From the NCBI RefSeq assembly GCF_025061645.1, contig NZ_JANYMP010000011.1, positions 1-64,000 of the forward strand: a stretch of DNA of 64,000 nucleotides, in the 5' to 3' direction. Made by a program: the position numbers and the translations under genes. Of this stretch, positions 42,092 through 50,952 are shown one piece after another; within the stretch, counting starts at the first letter, position 1, and every line of letters starts with the position of its first letter. The notes beneath the pieces are model-generated. The model saw only the letters and a list, made by a program, of their open reading frames with translations, was not told where the DNA came from and did no database searches. Origin of the DNA: Umezawaea endophytica. Lineage in GTDB: Bacteria; Actinomycetota; Actinomycetes; Mycobacteriales; Pseudonocardiaceae.

Positions 42092-42742
42092 ATGACGGAG
42101 ACGGCCCAGACTGCGGTTGGGCACCAGAGCAGCACCCCGGCCGGACGCGGAGTGCGGCTCCCGCGCACCGCGCGCCGGGCGCAACTGCTCGCCGCGGCGC
42201 AGGACGTGTTCGTGAACAACGGCTACCACGCCGCCGCGATGGACGAGATCGCCGAGCGGGCGGGTGTGTCGAAGCCCGTGCTGTACCAGCACTTCCCCGG
42301 GAAGCTGGAGCTGTACATGGCGCTCCTGGAGTCCCATGTGGACGAACTGGTCGCTCGGGTGCGCGGGGCGATCGAGTCCAGCACGGACAACAAGCTGAGG
42401 GTCCACGCCGCCGTGGCCGCGTTCTACGACTTCGTGGACGGGGAGGGGCAGGCGTTCCGGATGGTCTTCGAGTCGGATCTTCGGGGGGAGCCCGCTGTGG
42501 CTCAGGCCGTGGAGAGGGCTACCACCGACAGCGTGGACGCGATCACGGAGACGATCACGGCTGATGCCGGGTTGGATGAGGATCGGGCTCGGTTGTTGGC
42601 CACCGGGTTGGTGGGGTTGAGCCAGGTCACGGCTCGGGCGTGGTTGGCGGATGATCGCAAGGTGCCGAAGGAAGAGGCGGTGAACCTGATCTCGAACCTC
42701 GCTTGGCGGGGGATCGGTGGCGGGTTCCCTTTGCAGCATTGA
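42092..42742 (+). CDS. TetR-family transcriptional regulator
   Basis: This 216-residue protein starts at ATG 42092 with GGAGG upstream. A TetR HTH occupies about residues 25-70 (AAQDVFVNNGYHAAAMDEIA, AGVSKPVLYQHFPGK), followed by an all-helical ligand/dimer domain. It corresponds to M. tuberculosis Rv3208, located beside the Rv3207c-like gene. It probably controls itself and perhaps the divergent hydrolase operon. No clear palindromic operator was found in the 146-bp gap. The ligand is unknown. Confidence 0.92.
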   Translation: MTETAQTAVGHQSSTPAGRGVRLPRTARRAQLLAAAQDVFVNNGYHAAAMDEIAERAGVSKPVLYQHFPGKLELYMALLESHVDELVARVRGAIESSTDNKLRVHAAVAAFYDFVDGEGQAFRMVFESDLRGEPAVAQAVERATTDSVDAITETITADAGLDEDRARLLATGLVGLSQVTARAWLADDRKVPKEEAVNLISNLAWRGIGGGFPLQH

Positions 42743-42871
42743 GGTTGTGGGGGCGGCTGGTTCCGGGTTCCGCCGGGGTCATGTGGGGGTGGCTGCGGGT
42801 TCCAGCAGGGTCGGCGGCTGCGAGTCAAGTCTCAGCGGGGTCACCGGCTGCGGGTCCGGTTCCAGCGTGGT

Positions 42872-42989
42872 GTGGCCGATTTGACTTGGGGCCCCTAGAT
42901 TCGACCCTTCGCCGGGCACTAAGGGCGGAGGGTGAAGCTGCCGCCCGGCGAAAGTTTAAGGGTCGAATCCCCCAAGTAAAATCGGCCAC
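42872..42989 (-). repeat. Dispersed palindromic element, copy B (inverted orientation)
   Basis: This 118-bp copy lies between the convergent TetR and hydrolase genes, opposite in orientation to the other three. Read on the minus strand the inner stems are GATTCGACCC with GGGTCGAATC, and CGCCGGGC with GCCCGGCG. Both differ from copies C and D yet pair fully, so changes are compensated. The GCTGGAACC extension is present on its right side. The flank at 42743-42871 is repetitive (GGCTGCGGGT-type units) with no gene. Confidence 0.95.
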
Positions 42990-43041
42990 GGTTCTAGGGC
43001 GGTGGGTGCCGGCCTCGTAGTGGGCCACCAGGTTTGTGTGG

Positions 43042-43851
43042 TTAGAGGTAGCGCTTGATGCGTGCTGCTACTTCTGTTGCACGTTCCATGGGGAGCATGT
43101 GGCCTGCTCCTGGGTAGATCACGAGTTCTGCTTGTGGTAGTTCGGTTGCGATGGCTCTTGCGTGTCGTGGTGGGGTTAGCAGGTCTGAGCTGCCTGCCAG
43201 GATTGCTGCTGGTATGGATGTTAGTTCTGCCAGTGCTTTTGCGCGGTCGTGGGTTGCTAGTTCGTAGCGGAAGTCGGTGAAGGCGTTGCCTGTGCACCGG
43301 GAGATCATTTTTGAGGTGGCTGCTACGTCTTTCCAGTTTGCTCGTTTGCCGAAGAGCATTGCTCTCAGGCCTAGTGGCATGGTGCGGGCGAAGCCCAGTG
43401 CTGTGCGGCGGGCGAGCCAGCGGCCCAGTAGCTGCTCCATCGCTCGCACTGGTGGTAGGGATCCTGGTGATGTGGCTACGAAGACCGCGCCTTGTACGCG
43501 TTCGTAGACCTGTGGGTGGCGTTCTGCCAGTGCCATCATCGTCATGCCGCCCATGGAGTGGCCTGCTAGCACCAGGTTTTCGTTTGGTGCGTGGGTTTCC
43601 AGGACTTCTGCCAGGTCGTCGGCCAGTTGGTCCAGTGTTCTCACTGTGCCGCCGCCCGAATGTCCGTGGCCTCGGTGGTCGTACCGGAGTACGCGGCCGG
43701 GGAGTGACTCGGCCACCTTGTTCCATGATGTGAGGTCCAAGGTCCAGCCGTGTAGCAGGACCACCGTCACGTCGGACGGTGGTCCGCTGATCACGACGTT
43801 CAGTTCCGTGCCGTCCTTGACCTTCACGGCAGCAGGAACGAGCGTCGCCAT
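43042..43851 (-). CDS. Alpha/beta hydrolase
   Basis: From ATG 43851 the product is 269 residues. It has an oxyanion loop LLHGWTLDLTSW near 34, RYDHRGHGHS near 58, nucleophile elbow GHSMGG near 97, and catalytic His in GAGHMLPMER near 253. It overlaps the upstream diiron oxygenase gene by 28 bp, so the two are co-translated. Codon usage here is somewhat less GC-extreme at third positions than its neighbours (many GCT, TCT, GTT on the coding strand's complement), which hints at a different history. The reading open to 44553 lies inside the oxygenase gene. Confidence 0.88.
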   Translation of the reverse strand: MATLVPAAVKVKDGTELNVVISGPPSDVTVVLLHGWTLDLTSWNKVAESLPGRVLRYDHRGHGHSGGGTVRTLDQLADDLAEVLETHAPNENLVLAGHSMGGMTMMALAERHPQVYERVQGAVFVATSPGSLPPVRAMEQLLGRWLARRTALGFARTMPLGLRAMLFGKRANWKDVAATSKMISRCTGNAFTDFRYELATHDRAKALAELTSIPAAILAGSSDLLTPPRHARAIATELPQAELVIYPGAGHMLPMERATEVAARIKRYL

Positions 43852-44723
43852 GCTCGTGTTCCCGGTTTTCCCACCAAGCCCACCTCGTCCAGGAATTTCA
43901 TGATGCGTTCGCCCGACCAGCGGATCGTCTCCTGCCAGGCCGGGTTTCCCAGTGCGGCGCGGTGTGCCTCGGCGGCGTCCAGGCCTACTGCCTTGTAGGC
44001 CTTCGGGTTGATGATGCTGCGGGTGATGAACATGGCCACGGTGGCCAGCAGCCAGCGTTGGTAGGGCAGTTCTGCCTTCGACACGGTTGCCATGCCGCGA
44101 ACCACCTCCTCGCGGGCGAAGCGCACGTGCCTTGCCTCTTCCAGCACGTGGATGCGGTTCACCATCCGGACCAGCGGTTGCACGGTCTCGTCGGCCATCG
44201 TTTCCCGCTGCAAGCGGTCCAGCACCTCTTCGGCCACCAGGATCGAGCCGTACAGCGCGGGGCCGTAGCCGATCACCGGTAGCAGGCGTCCCAGGCGGTG
44301 TACGTGGGCGGGTGGGCCGTACGGTGGGCAGCCGATCTTGTCGACCATGCGCGCGAACATGGTCGAGTGCCTGCACTCGTCGGCGATCTCGGTCAGCGCG
44401 TACTGGACGTGCATGGTCGTCGGGTCGGAGCGGTAGACCTCCTTGAGGAGCATCTGCATCAGCAGGATCTCGAACCAGAGGCCGACGCTCGCGATGCTGG
44501 CGATCTCGTGCTTGCTCAGCTCGATCCGCTGGTCCTCGCTCATCCGGTCCCACAGCGGCGTGCCGTAGAGGGAGCAGCGGTGCTCCGGCGTGTACCGCAG
44601 GCCGTCGACCAGGGGCGCGGCCCAGTCGATGTCGACCTCGGGGTCGTAGAACTTGTCTGCCGAGGAGTTGAGCAGCCGTTCCGCGGTCTTCTCGCGATCA
44701 GCGACCTTCAAGGGCCTCGTCAT
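43824..44723 (-). CDS. AurF-like diiron oxygenase
   Basis: This 299-residue, mostly helical protein has paired carboxylate/His motifs of ferritin-like diiron oxygenases: ELSKHEIAS near 67, EIADECRHSTMF near 110, AEEVLD near 170 and EEARHVRFAREE near 195. AurF-type enzymes oxidise aryl amines to nitro groups with O2; others act on different amines or lipids. Pairing with an alpha/beta hydrolase and a divergent TetR gene suggests an inducible detoxification or lipid/amine oxidation unit. The ATG at 44723 follows GAGGACC. Substrate unknown. Confidence 0.85.
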   Translation of the reverse strand: MTRPLKVADREKTAERLLNSSADKFYDPEVDIDWAAPLVDGLRYTPEHRCSLYGTPLWDRMSEDQRIELSKHEIASIASVGLWFEILLMQMLLKEVYRSDPTTMHVQYALTEIADECRHSTMFARMVDKIGCPPYGPPAHVHRLGRLLPVIGYGPALYGSILVAEEVLDRLQRETMADETVQPLVRMVNRIHVLEEARHVRFAREEVVRGMATVSKAELPYQRWLLATVAMFITRSIINPKAYKAVGLDAAEAHRAALGNPAWQETIRWSGERIMKFLDEVGLVGKPGTRAWRRSFLLP

Positions 44724-44746
44724 CAGGTCCTCCGCGTGGATTAAGT

Positions 44747-44767
44747 GTTACTTGAGGTAACGGTTAC
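44747..44767. promoter_or_regulatory. TetR-type operator between divergent genes
   Basis: GTTAC (44747), GTAAC (44757) and GTTAC (44763) form overlapping inverted repeats (GTTAC-n5-GTAAC and GTAAC-n-GTTAC) in the 63-bp gap between the diiron oxygenase and TetR genes. The position suits simultaneous control of both. Confidence 0.6.
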
Positions 44768-44786
44768 TTCTGGTAGCGTGCGTCAC

Positions 44787-45512
44787 ATGGCTCGCACTGT
44801 CAAGGGTGGTTCGGACGCACGCCGCGAACGGTGGAAGGGGCACCGGGAGGCCAGGCGCGCGGAGTTCGTGGACGCGACGATCAGAGCGGTCGCCAAGCAC
44901 GGCCCCGACGTCGGCATGGACGAGATCGCCGCCGAAGCGGGCGTCAGCAAGCCCGTCCTCTACCGCCACTTCGCCGACAAGTCGGACCTCTACCTGGCCG
45001 TCGGCAGGCGCGGCACCGACATGCTGATGGACCGCCTCGGCCCCGCCATCGAGAAGGACGGCCCGATCCGCGACCGCATCCGCGGCATCGTCGACGCCTA
45101 CCTCTGCGTCATCGAGGAGAACCCCAACCTCTACCGCTTCGTCGTGCGCGGCAGCTTCACCGACCGCCCGGTCGAACAGGACGTAGTCCACGAGGACAAG
45201 GCCCTGATCGCCGCCAACCTGGCCCGCATCCTCGGCGACTACCTGCGGGCGTTCGACATGGACTCGGGCGGCGCGGAACCGTGGGCGCACGCGCTGGTCG
45301 GCATGGTGCAGAACGCGGGCGACTGGTGGCTGGACCGCCAGTCCATGAGCAGGCAGAGCCTGAGCGAATACCTGGCGACCATCATCTGGCACGCCATCGA
45401 CGGCCTGCTGCGCTCAGCGAACATCACCGTCGACCCGGACGTGCCACTGCCCGGCAGCGTCTTCAAGACCGAACCGACCTTGCGCCTGATCAACTCGTCG
45501 GAGGAAGCATGA
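44787..45512 (+). CDS. TetR-family transcriptional regulator
   Basis: This 241-residue protein starts at ATG 44787. An HTH occupies about residues 25-70 (TIRAVAKHGPDVGMDEIAAE, GVSKPVLYRHFADKSDLYL), followed by a helical ligand domain with DWWLDRQSMSRQSL near 185. It diverges from the diiron oxygenase operon across the GTTAC/GTAAC operator, so it is probably its repressor. Its stop overlaps the ATG of the DUF4873 gene (ATGA). The ligand is unknown; an acyl or aromatic compound would fit. Confidence 0.92.
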   Translation: MARTVKGGSDARRERWKGHREARRAEFVDATIRAVAKHGPDVGMDEIAAEAGVSKPVLYRHFADKSDLYLAVGRRGTDMLMDRLGPAIEKDGPIRDRIRGIVDAYLCVIEENPNLYRFVVRGSFTDRPVEQDVVHEDKALIAANLARILGDYLRAFDMDSGGAEPWAHALVGMVQNAGDWWLDRQSMSRQSLSEYLATIIWHAIDGLLRSANITVDPDVPLPGSVFKTEPTLRLINSSEEA

Positions 45513-45802
45513 GCGACGAAGAGGGCTACCGGGGCGGTGCGGAACTGCTCTTCGACAGCGAGCAAGCACCCGTGCGAGTGGAGGTCGAACTCCGCGGCTT
45601 CTTCCAACCAATCGACGGCCGCTACCACTGGTACGGCCGCGTCACGGCAAACGATCAGGTGTCCACTTTGGTCGAAGCAGGCACCAGAACCGCCCTACTG
45701 CGTACCCCAACAGGCGAAGCACAAGGCACCCTGACAGACCCCGACCCCTGGCACCGCTACCGAGTCAGCGGCACCAGCACACCACCGTTCAAGATCGACT
45801 GA
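45509..45802 (+). CDS. DUF4873 domain protein
   Basis: This 97-residue protein begins MSDEEGYRGGAELLFDSEQA and contains LRGFFQPIDGRYHWYGRV, typical of DUF4873, a small beta-rich domain often fused to or beside flavin monooxygenases. It has no signal peptide or membrane helix. It is translationally coupled to the TetR gene by a 4-bp overlap and so belongs to the regulatory side of the oxygenase unit. Function unknown; ligand binding to bulky hydrophobic substrates is a guess from family context. Confidence 0.8.
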   Translation: MSDEEGYRGGAELLFDSEQAPVRVEVELRGFFQPIDGRYHWYGRVTANDQVSTLVEAGTRTALLRTPTGEAQGTLTDPDPWHRYRVSGTSTPPFKID

Positions 45803-45945
45803 ACACACACCATCAGCAAGTCCGAAATGGACCAGAGGTCACGGGGACGGCCAAACAGCACAGGTGGGCGAATGGGTACGGCGCGAGCGGCTAGGACAGG
45901 TAGAGCGGGTGAGGGCAGGCGGGGCGCGAACGGCGACGTACGCCG

Positions 45946-46029
45946 GGGCTCAGGGCTCAGGGCTCAGGGCTCAGGGCTCAGGGCTCAGGGCTCAGGGCTC
46001 AGGGCTCAGGGCTCAGGGCTCAGGGCTCA
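45946..46029 (+). repeat. Heptanucleotide tandem repeat, 12 copies of GGGCTCA
   Basis: Twelve perfect GGGCTCA units run without interruption in the intergenic region after the DUF4873 gene. Seven-base units shift frame each copy; three units encode GSGLRAQ in one frame. No convincing gene uses it. Perfect copies suggest recent expansion or active slippage. Confidence 0.97.
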
Positions 46030-46139
46030 GGAAATGACAGCCGCCGCATGGCCCCACGGCAAGTCACTCACGCCAACGACCAACCCGCTCTTGCCCTAAA
46101 TCCCCACCAGCACCCCACCTGACCTGGCCCTACGCAACC

Positions 46140-46257
46140 GTGGCCGGTTTTACTTGGGGGATTTGCCCCTTAAACTTGCGTCGGACGGCAGCTTCACCTC
46201 TGCCCTTTATTGTCCGACGAAGGGGCAAATCTAGGGGCCCCAAGTCAAACCGGCCAC
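46140..46257 (+). repeat. Dispersed palindromic element, copy C
   Basis: This 118-bp copy has outer arms GTGGCCGGTTTTACTTGGGG and CCCCAAGTCAAACCGGCCAC. The A-to-G change in the left arm is matched by T-to-C in the right arm compared with copies A, B and D, a compensated pair. Inner stems GATTTGCCCC/GGGGCAAATC and GTCGGAC/GTCCGAC equal copy D. It lies between convergent genes (stops 45802 and 46474). The remainder of 46258-46427 is C/A-rich with no gene. Confidence 0.95.
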
Positions 46258-46427
46258 CCACGCCGGAACCCGCCACCCACCCCCCACCAAACAGCCAGCC
46301 ACCCACCCCGAACCCCCAGAACCACCCCGAACCCCAGCACCACCACAAACCAGAGGTCCCCCAACCGCGAGAACCCCCCGACACACACGCTACGACCAGG
46401 GTCCGACAAAAACCGCCCCACAAAAAC

Positions 46428-46461
46428 CACAAGGGACCACCCGATCAGGTGGTCCCTTGTG
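46428..46461 (-). terminator. Intrinsic terminator after the DUF3107 gene
   Basis: CACAAGGGACCACC (46428-46441) and its exact complement (46448-46461) form a 14-bp stem with a 6-nt loop. On the minus strand it is followed by GGTTTTTG, giving the T-run of a canonical intrinsic terminator, 13 bp past the DUF3107 stop. Confidence 0.88.
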
Positions 46462-46473
46462 TACAGAAAAGCT

Positions 46474-46704
46474 CTAGTCCCCCGAAGTGAACCCAACCCG
46501 ACGCGTGTCGCTGGGCCCGATCTCGACGTAGGAGATGCGCGTCGTGGGCACCACGAACCGGGCGCCCTTCTGGTCCACCAGCACGAGCTGGCCGCTCTGC
46601 TCCTTGAACGCGACGGCGACCAGCGACTCAACCTCGTCAGGGGTGAGACCGCTGGACACGACGAGCTCCCGCGGGCTGTCCGCGATGCCGACCCTGACCT
46701 CCAC
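46474..46704 (-). CDS. DUF3107 small protein (TB9.4-like)
   Basis: From GTG 46704 (GGAGG 6 nt upstream) the product is 76 residues: VEVRVGIADSPRELVVSSGL, then EVESLVAVAFKEQSGQLVLV and TRISYVEIGPSDTRRVGF. It matches DUF3107, known in mycobacteria as TB9.4 (Rv3208A), at the equivalent position. It is small and soluble, and function is unknown. The upstream ATG at 46737 would add 11 residues not typical of the family. A strong terminator follows. Confidence 0.9.
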   Translation of the reverse strand: MEVRVGIADSPRELVVSSGLTPDEVESLVAVAFKEQSGQLVLVDQKGARFVVPTTRISYVEIGPSDTRRVGFTSGD

Positions 46705-46771
46705 GCTGACCTCCGTGCACAAAGATTCGACGCTCAACCGGCGTAACCGGCGACCATGACCGATCTCAACC

Positions 46772-47449
46772 CTAGCCGAGCCCGAGGTTGCCCATGCGCC
46801 GCGTGTGGCTCTGCTGGAGCCGTCGGAACAGGCCGGCGATGCCCGCGAGGTCGCCGGAGCCGCGGATGATCAGTTCGGCGAGCCCGTCGCGTTCGGCCAC
46901 CACGTACTGGGCCTGCGTCAATGCCTCGCCGAGCAACCTGCGGCCCCACAGGGTCAGCCGGTCCTTCAGTTTCGGGTCGGCCGCGCAGGCGGCTCGGACT
47001 TCGCGCTCGGCGAACGCGGAGTGGCCCGTGTCGTCGAGCACGGCGAGCACCAGCGCCTTGGTGCCCTCGTCCAGCCACTCGGCCACCTCGCGGTAGAAGT
47101 CGGCCGCCAGGCCGTCGCCGACGTAGGCCTTGACCAGTGACTCGTGCCACGACCGGGGGGCTGTGGACGAGTGGAAGTTGTCGAAGCCCGCGACGAACGG
47201 GCGCATCACGTCCTCGATCACCACACCGCGCTCGGCGAGGTAGCGCTCGAGCTGCGCGTAGTGGCCGATCTCGGCCGCGGCCATGGCCGAGAGATCGGCC
47301 CGGCCCGCCAGAGTCGGTGCTGTGCGGGCATCTTCCGCCAGTCGGTCGAACGCCGACAGCTCGCCGTACGCGAGCGCGCCGAGCAGGTCGACGACACCTT
47401 CCTCAACGCTTCCGCCCTCGACAACGGGGGCCGCCTCCGCCTCGCTCAT
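46772..47449 (-). CDS. Ferritin-like fold protein (MiaE-like domain)
   Basis: From ATG 47449 the product is 225 residues and all-helical, with ferritin-like features: [20 protein letters not shown] (about 20-40), [20 protein letters not shown] (about 55-75, E/H pair) and [17 protein letters not shown] near 140. It resembles the tRNA-hydroxylase MiaE-like ferritin fold annotated for Rv3210c, its positional equivalent. Some diiron ligands are present but completeness cannot be judged. A reading open to 50548 is antisense to the helicase and PQQ genes. It is divergent from the helicase gene. Confidence 0.82.
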   Translation of the reverse strand: MSEAEAAPVVEGGSVEEGVVDLLGALAYGELSAFDRLAEDARTAPTLAGRADLSAMAAAEIGHYAQLERYLAERGVVIEDVMRPFVAGFDNFHSSTAPRSWHESLVKAYVGDGLAADFYREVAEWLDEGTKALVLAVLDDTGHSAFAEREVRAACAADPKLKDRLTLWGRRLLGEALTQAQYVVAERDGLAELIIRGSGDLAGIAGLFRRLQQSHTRRMGNLGLG

Positions 47450-47785
47450 GGGTCCGAGCCTAGTCGGGCCCGGTGTTGCGCGGCGGTGACCGGCAGGTCT
47501 CGGTCCATGGTCGAACTCGGCGAGAAACCCCGAATGGCGTACCTGGCAGGTAGACTCGCTCTTTGACGCCCGGCGGTCGACGCTGCGCGGCCAGGTCGGC
47601 ATGCCTGCCGACGGGCTCGCGGCAGTGACGGAGCCGCGGTTGCAGATCACGGCGGCATGGTGCCGCCACGTGAGGGTGCGCGCACAAACCTCGCTGGCCC
47701 TCCCGCTCCACGCCCGGCCACTCCCGATCCGGCCCGCTGGCAGTGGTGCGGTCGAGAGGCCCGTCCAGGGCCCGTGCGCGCTGGT
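47450..47785. other. 336-bp divergent intergenic region upstream of the DEAD-box helicase gene
   Basis: The region separates the ferritin-like and helicase genes. No gene is convincing in it. A TAGACT hexamer at 47551 is a possible -10 for the helicase, implying a 5' leader of about 230 nt, but no matching -35 was seen. Long leaders are common for DEAD-box helicase mRNAs regulated by cold or by the helicase itself. Confidence 0.4.
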
Positions 47786-49510
47786 ATGAGAGAGGCGATC
47801 ACCCTGACCGCTAGCGACGAAGACCTGACCAATCTCGACCCGGTGGCACTGGAGCACAGCGAGGCCGGTGTCCCGGACGAGGACACCTCGCAGCCGCTGA
47901 TGGCCAACGCACCCGTCGAGAACACCGCCCCGACGTTCGCCGAGCTCGGCGTGCGCGAGGAGATCGTGCGCGCGCTCGGCGAGGCCGGCATCGAACGCAC
48001 GTTCGCGATCCAGGAGTTGACCCTGCCGCTCGCGCTGGCGGGTGACGACGTCATCGGCCAGGCCCGCACGGGTACCGGCAAGACGCTGGGCTTCGGGATC
48101 CCGCTGCTCCAGCGCATCGTCTCCCCCGGCGACGGCACGCCGCAGGCGCTCGTGGTGGTCCCGACCCGCGAGCTGTGCCTCCAGGTCACCCGCGACCTGA
48201 CCGAGGCGGCGAAGTACCTCGACATCACCGTCCTGGCGATCTACGGCGGCCGTCCGTACGAGCCCCAGATCGCGGCGCTGCGCAAGGGCGTCGACGTGGT
48301 CGTCGGGACGCCCGGCCGCCTGCTGGACCTCGCCGAGCAGCGCCACCTGGTGCTGGGCAAGGTCAAGAACCTCGTCCTGGACGAGGCGGACGAGATGCTC
48401 GACCTCGGCTTCCTCCCCGACATCGAGCGCGTCCTGCGCATGGTGCCGGACGAACGCCAGACGATGCTGTTCTCGGCGACCATGCCGGGCCCGATCATCA
48501 CGCTCGCGCGCACGTTCCTCACCCAGCCCACGCACATCCGGGCCGAGGAGAACGACGCCAGCGCGATCCACGAGCGCACGGAGCAGTTCGTCTACCGCGC
48601 GCACGCGCTGGACAAGGTGGAGCTGCTGGCCCGCCTGCTCCAGGCGAAGGACCGCGGCCTGTCGATGATCTTCACGCGGACCAAGCGGACCGCGCAGAAG
48701 ATCTCCGACGACCTCGCCGAGCGCGGTTTCGCCGCGGCGGCGGTGCACGGCGACCTCGGCCAGGGCGCCCGTGAGCAGGCGTTGAGGGCGTTCCGCGCGG
48801 GCAAGGTGGACGTGCTGGTCGCGACGGACGTCGCCGCGCGCGGCATCGACGTGGCGGGCGTGACGCACGTCGTCAACTACCAGTGCCCCGAGGACGAGAA
48901 GACCTACGTGCACCGCATCGGCCGCACGGGTCGCGCGGGCCGCACGGGTGTCGCCGTCACGTTCGTCGACTGGGACGAGGAGCCGCGCTGGAAGTCGATC
49001 AGCGACGCGCTGAACCTCGGCAAGCCGGAGCCAGTGGAGACGTACTCGACGTCGGACCACCTGTTCACGGACCTCGACATCCCCCCGAGCTCCACGGGCA
49101 GGTTGCCGCTGGGTCAGCGGACCCGCACCGGTCTGGACTCGGAGCCCGAGGAAGACCTCAAGGGTGACAAGAAGGGCGGCGCGCGCAAGCGGAGCCGCGG
49201 TCGCACGACGCGCGCGGGCGGTTCGGCCGCGGGCGCCGAGCAGCAGCCGACCACGCCGAGCACGCCCGCGACGAAGACCCCCGAACCGGGTGAGGAGGAC
49301 GGCACGCGTCGTCCCCGCAGGCGGCGCAGCCGCGGCGGAGCACCGGTCGCGGGCGAAACCGCAGGTCAGGCTCCTGAGGTGACGGCTGAGGGCGGGTCGA
49401 GCGAGAACGGTGAGCGTCCCGCGAGGCGGCGCAGGCGTCGTCGCTCGGGCGGCGAGTCGGGCGGAAACGCGGAGCCGGCTGCGAACGACACCGTCTCCTC
49501 GGCAGACTGA
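47786..49510 (+). CDS. DEAD-box ATP-dependent RNA helicase (RhlE-type)
   Basis: This 574-residue protein (ATG 47786) has an acidic N-terminus, a Q motif ([20 protein letters not shown] ... [11 protein letters not shown]), Walker A ARTGTGKT near 92, DEADEML near 200 (canonical DEAD), SAT near 230 and the C-terminal helicase motifs [14 protein letters not shown] and [10 protein letters not shown] near 340-385. The last 140 residues are basic and Arg/Gly-rich ([11 protein letters not shown]), suited to RNA binding. It unwinds RNA in ribosome assembly or decay. The positional equivalent is Rv3211 (rhlE). A start at the internal MANAPVENT is possible. Confidence 0.93.
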   Translation: MREAITLTASDEDLTNLDPVALEHSEAGVPDEDTSQPLMANAPVENTAPTFAELGVREEIVRALGEAGIERTFAIQELTLPLALAGDDVIGQARTGTGKTLGFGIPLLQRIVSPGDGTPQALVVVPTRELCLQVTRDLTEAAKYLDITVLAIYGGRPYEPQIAALRKGVDVVVGTPGRLLDLAEQRHLVLGKVKNLVLDEADEMLDLGFLPDIERVLRMVPDERQTMLFSATMPGPIITLARTFLTQPTHIRAEENDASAIHERTEQFVYRAHALDKVELLARLLQAKDRGLSMIFTRTKRTAQKISDDLAERGFAAAAVHGDLGQGAREQALRAFRAGKVDVLVATDVAARGIDVAGVTHVVNYQCPEDEKTYVHRIGRTGRAGRTGVAVTFVDWDEEPRWKSISDALNLGKPEPVETYSTSDHLFTDLDIPPSSTGRLPLGQRTRTGLDSEPEEDLKGDKKGGARKRSRGRTTRAGGSAAGAEQQPTTPSTPATKTPEPGEEDGTRRPRRRRSRGGAPVAGETAGQAPEVTAEGGSSENGERPARRRRRRRSGGESGGNAEPAANDTVSSAD

Positions 49511-49555
49511 TACCCGACGCGAGCGGTGCACGAACGAACGATCGGGAGCCAGGCA

Positions 49556-50902
49556 GTGGGACAGTCGGAGCAGGTCGAGGAATCCGCACTCCTGGCTCCC
49601 GAGTCGAACGGGCACACAGATCTGCCGGAGGACGTGCTCGCGCCGCCTTCGGCGGACTCCCCGGAACCCCCTCCGGACCTGCCCGAACGGTCCTTCCGCA
49701 CGCGCGGCGACTTCATCGCCGTCGCGCTGCTGGTGGTGGCCGTGCTGGTGACGGCGTCGCTCGTGTACGCGTTCAGCGACGCGCGCGCGACGACGTCCCA
49801 GACGACCTCCGCGCCCGCCCCCGAGCTGCCGGTGGCCGACAGGCTGCCGCCGTCGCTCGCGGAGATCTGGCGCGCGCCCAGCGGCGGCACCCAGGCGCCG
49901 ACGTGGATCGGCACGGTCGTCGTGACCGGTGACGGCGGCGACGTCGTCGGCCGCGACCCGCTGACCGGCGACGTCCGCTGGCGCTACAGCCGCGACCTGC
50001 CGCTGTGCACGATCACCGCTGCCTGGGACAAGGCGCTGGTGTCGTACAGCAAGGGCGAGGGCTGCTCGGAGATCACCTCGCTCGACCCCGTGAGCGGCGC
50101 TCGCGGCCCCCAGCGCAACGGCGACGCCGAACTCGGCTCGCGGCTGCTCACCGAGGGCTCGCACGTCCTCACCACCGGCAAGAAGTACGTCGAGGTCTAC
50201 CGCAAGGACGACCTGGTGCGCTCCATGGAGTACGGCCAGTTGCGCGCCATCGTGAACCCGAACAAGCAGCCCCGCACCGGCTGCGAGTACGGCTCGTTCG
50301 CCGTCACCACCGGCAAGATCGCGCTGATCGAACGCTGCTACGGCAGCGACCCGTCCGACCGGCTCACGGTGCTGAAGCCCAACCCGGAGAAGTCGGACAC
50401 GCCCGAGGTCTTCAGCAGCATCGTCCTCGCCGCCAAGGGCGCGCGGGTGGTCGCCGTGACCAACAACCGCGTGGCCGTCGTCACGCCCGGCAGCCCGGCG
50501 CGGCTGACCGTGTTCGACGCCGACACCGGCGGCCTGATCAACGAGCACCCGCTGGACCTCCCCGAGTCGGACCTCGCGGGCGACGTGCCGAACGGAATCG
50601 TCCCGATCACCGTCAGCACGGCGAACATCTACTGGTACACGGGCTCGCGCACGATCGCCCTGTCGCTGGAGGACCTCAGTCCCAAGTGGACCGTGCAGGG
50701 CGCGATCGGATCCGGCAGCACCCTCGCGGGGCAGGCCCTGATCCCGGTCAAGGACGGCATCAAGGTGCTCGACCAGATGACCGGCACCGAGATCGGCACG
50801 GTCCCGGTGAACCGCAAGGGCTACGAGGGCTCCATCCAGTCCAGCACGATCGGCCCAGTGGTCCTGGAGCAGCGCGGCGACACCCTCGTGGCCCTGCGTT
50901 AG
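49556..50902 (+). CDS. Membrane-anchored PQQ-like beta-propeller protein
   Basis: From GTG 49556 (GGGAG 7 nt upstream) the product is 448 residues. An acidic Pro-rich cytoplasmic segment precedes one membrane helix (about 55-75, [22 protein letters not shown]). The extracellular domain of about 350 residues has PQQ-type propeller strands ([40 protein letters not shown]). It corresponds to Rv3212, downstream of the helicase in M. tuberculosis. Function is unknown; envelope scaffolding is a family-based guess. An upstream GTG at 49526 is less likely. It lies 45 bp after the helicase gene. Confidence 0.85.
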   Translation: MGQSEQVEESALLAPESNGHTDLPEDVLAPPSADSPEPPPDLPERSFRTRGDFIAVALLVVAVLVTASLVYAFSDARATTSQTTSAPAPELPVADRLPPSLAEIWRAPSGGTQAPTWIGTVVVTGDGGDVVGRDPLTGDVRWRYSRDLPLCTITAAWDKALVSYSKGEGCSEITSLDPVSGARGPQRNGDAELGSRLLTEGSHVLTTGKKYVEVYRKDDLVRSMEYGQLRAIVNPNKQPRTGCEYGSFAVTTGKIALIERCYGSDPSDRLTVLKPNPEKSDTPEVFSSIVLAAKGARVVAVTNNRVAVVTPGSPARLTVFDADTGGLINEHPLDLPESDLAGDVPNGIVPITVSTANIYWYTGSRTIALSLEDLSPKWTVQGAIGSGSTLAGQALIPVKDGIKVLDQMTGTEIGTVPVNRKGYEGSIQSSTIGPVVLEQRGDTLVALR

Positions 50903-50952
50903 CGGTCACACTCCAGCACACCGAAACGCCTGCGTTGCGGCAGACTGAAGCC

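Noticed and set aside
45946-46029. CRISPR array
   Set aside because: Seven-base head-to-tail repeats without spacers and no cas genes.
45827-46099. Possible 90-residue protein with four GSGLRAQ repeats across the heptamer tract
   Set aside because: No ribosome binding site, atypical composition, and the repeat period forces frame changes with copy number.
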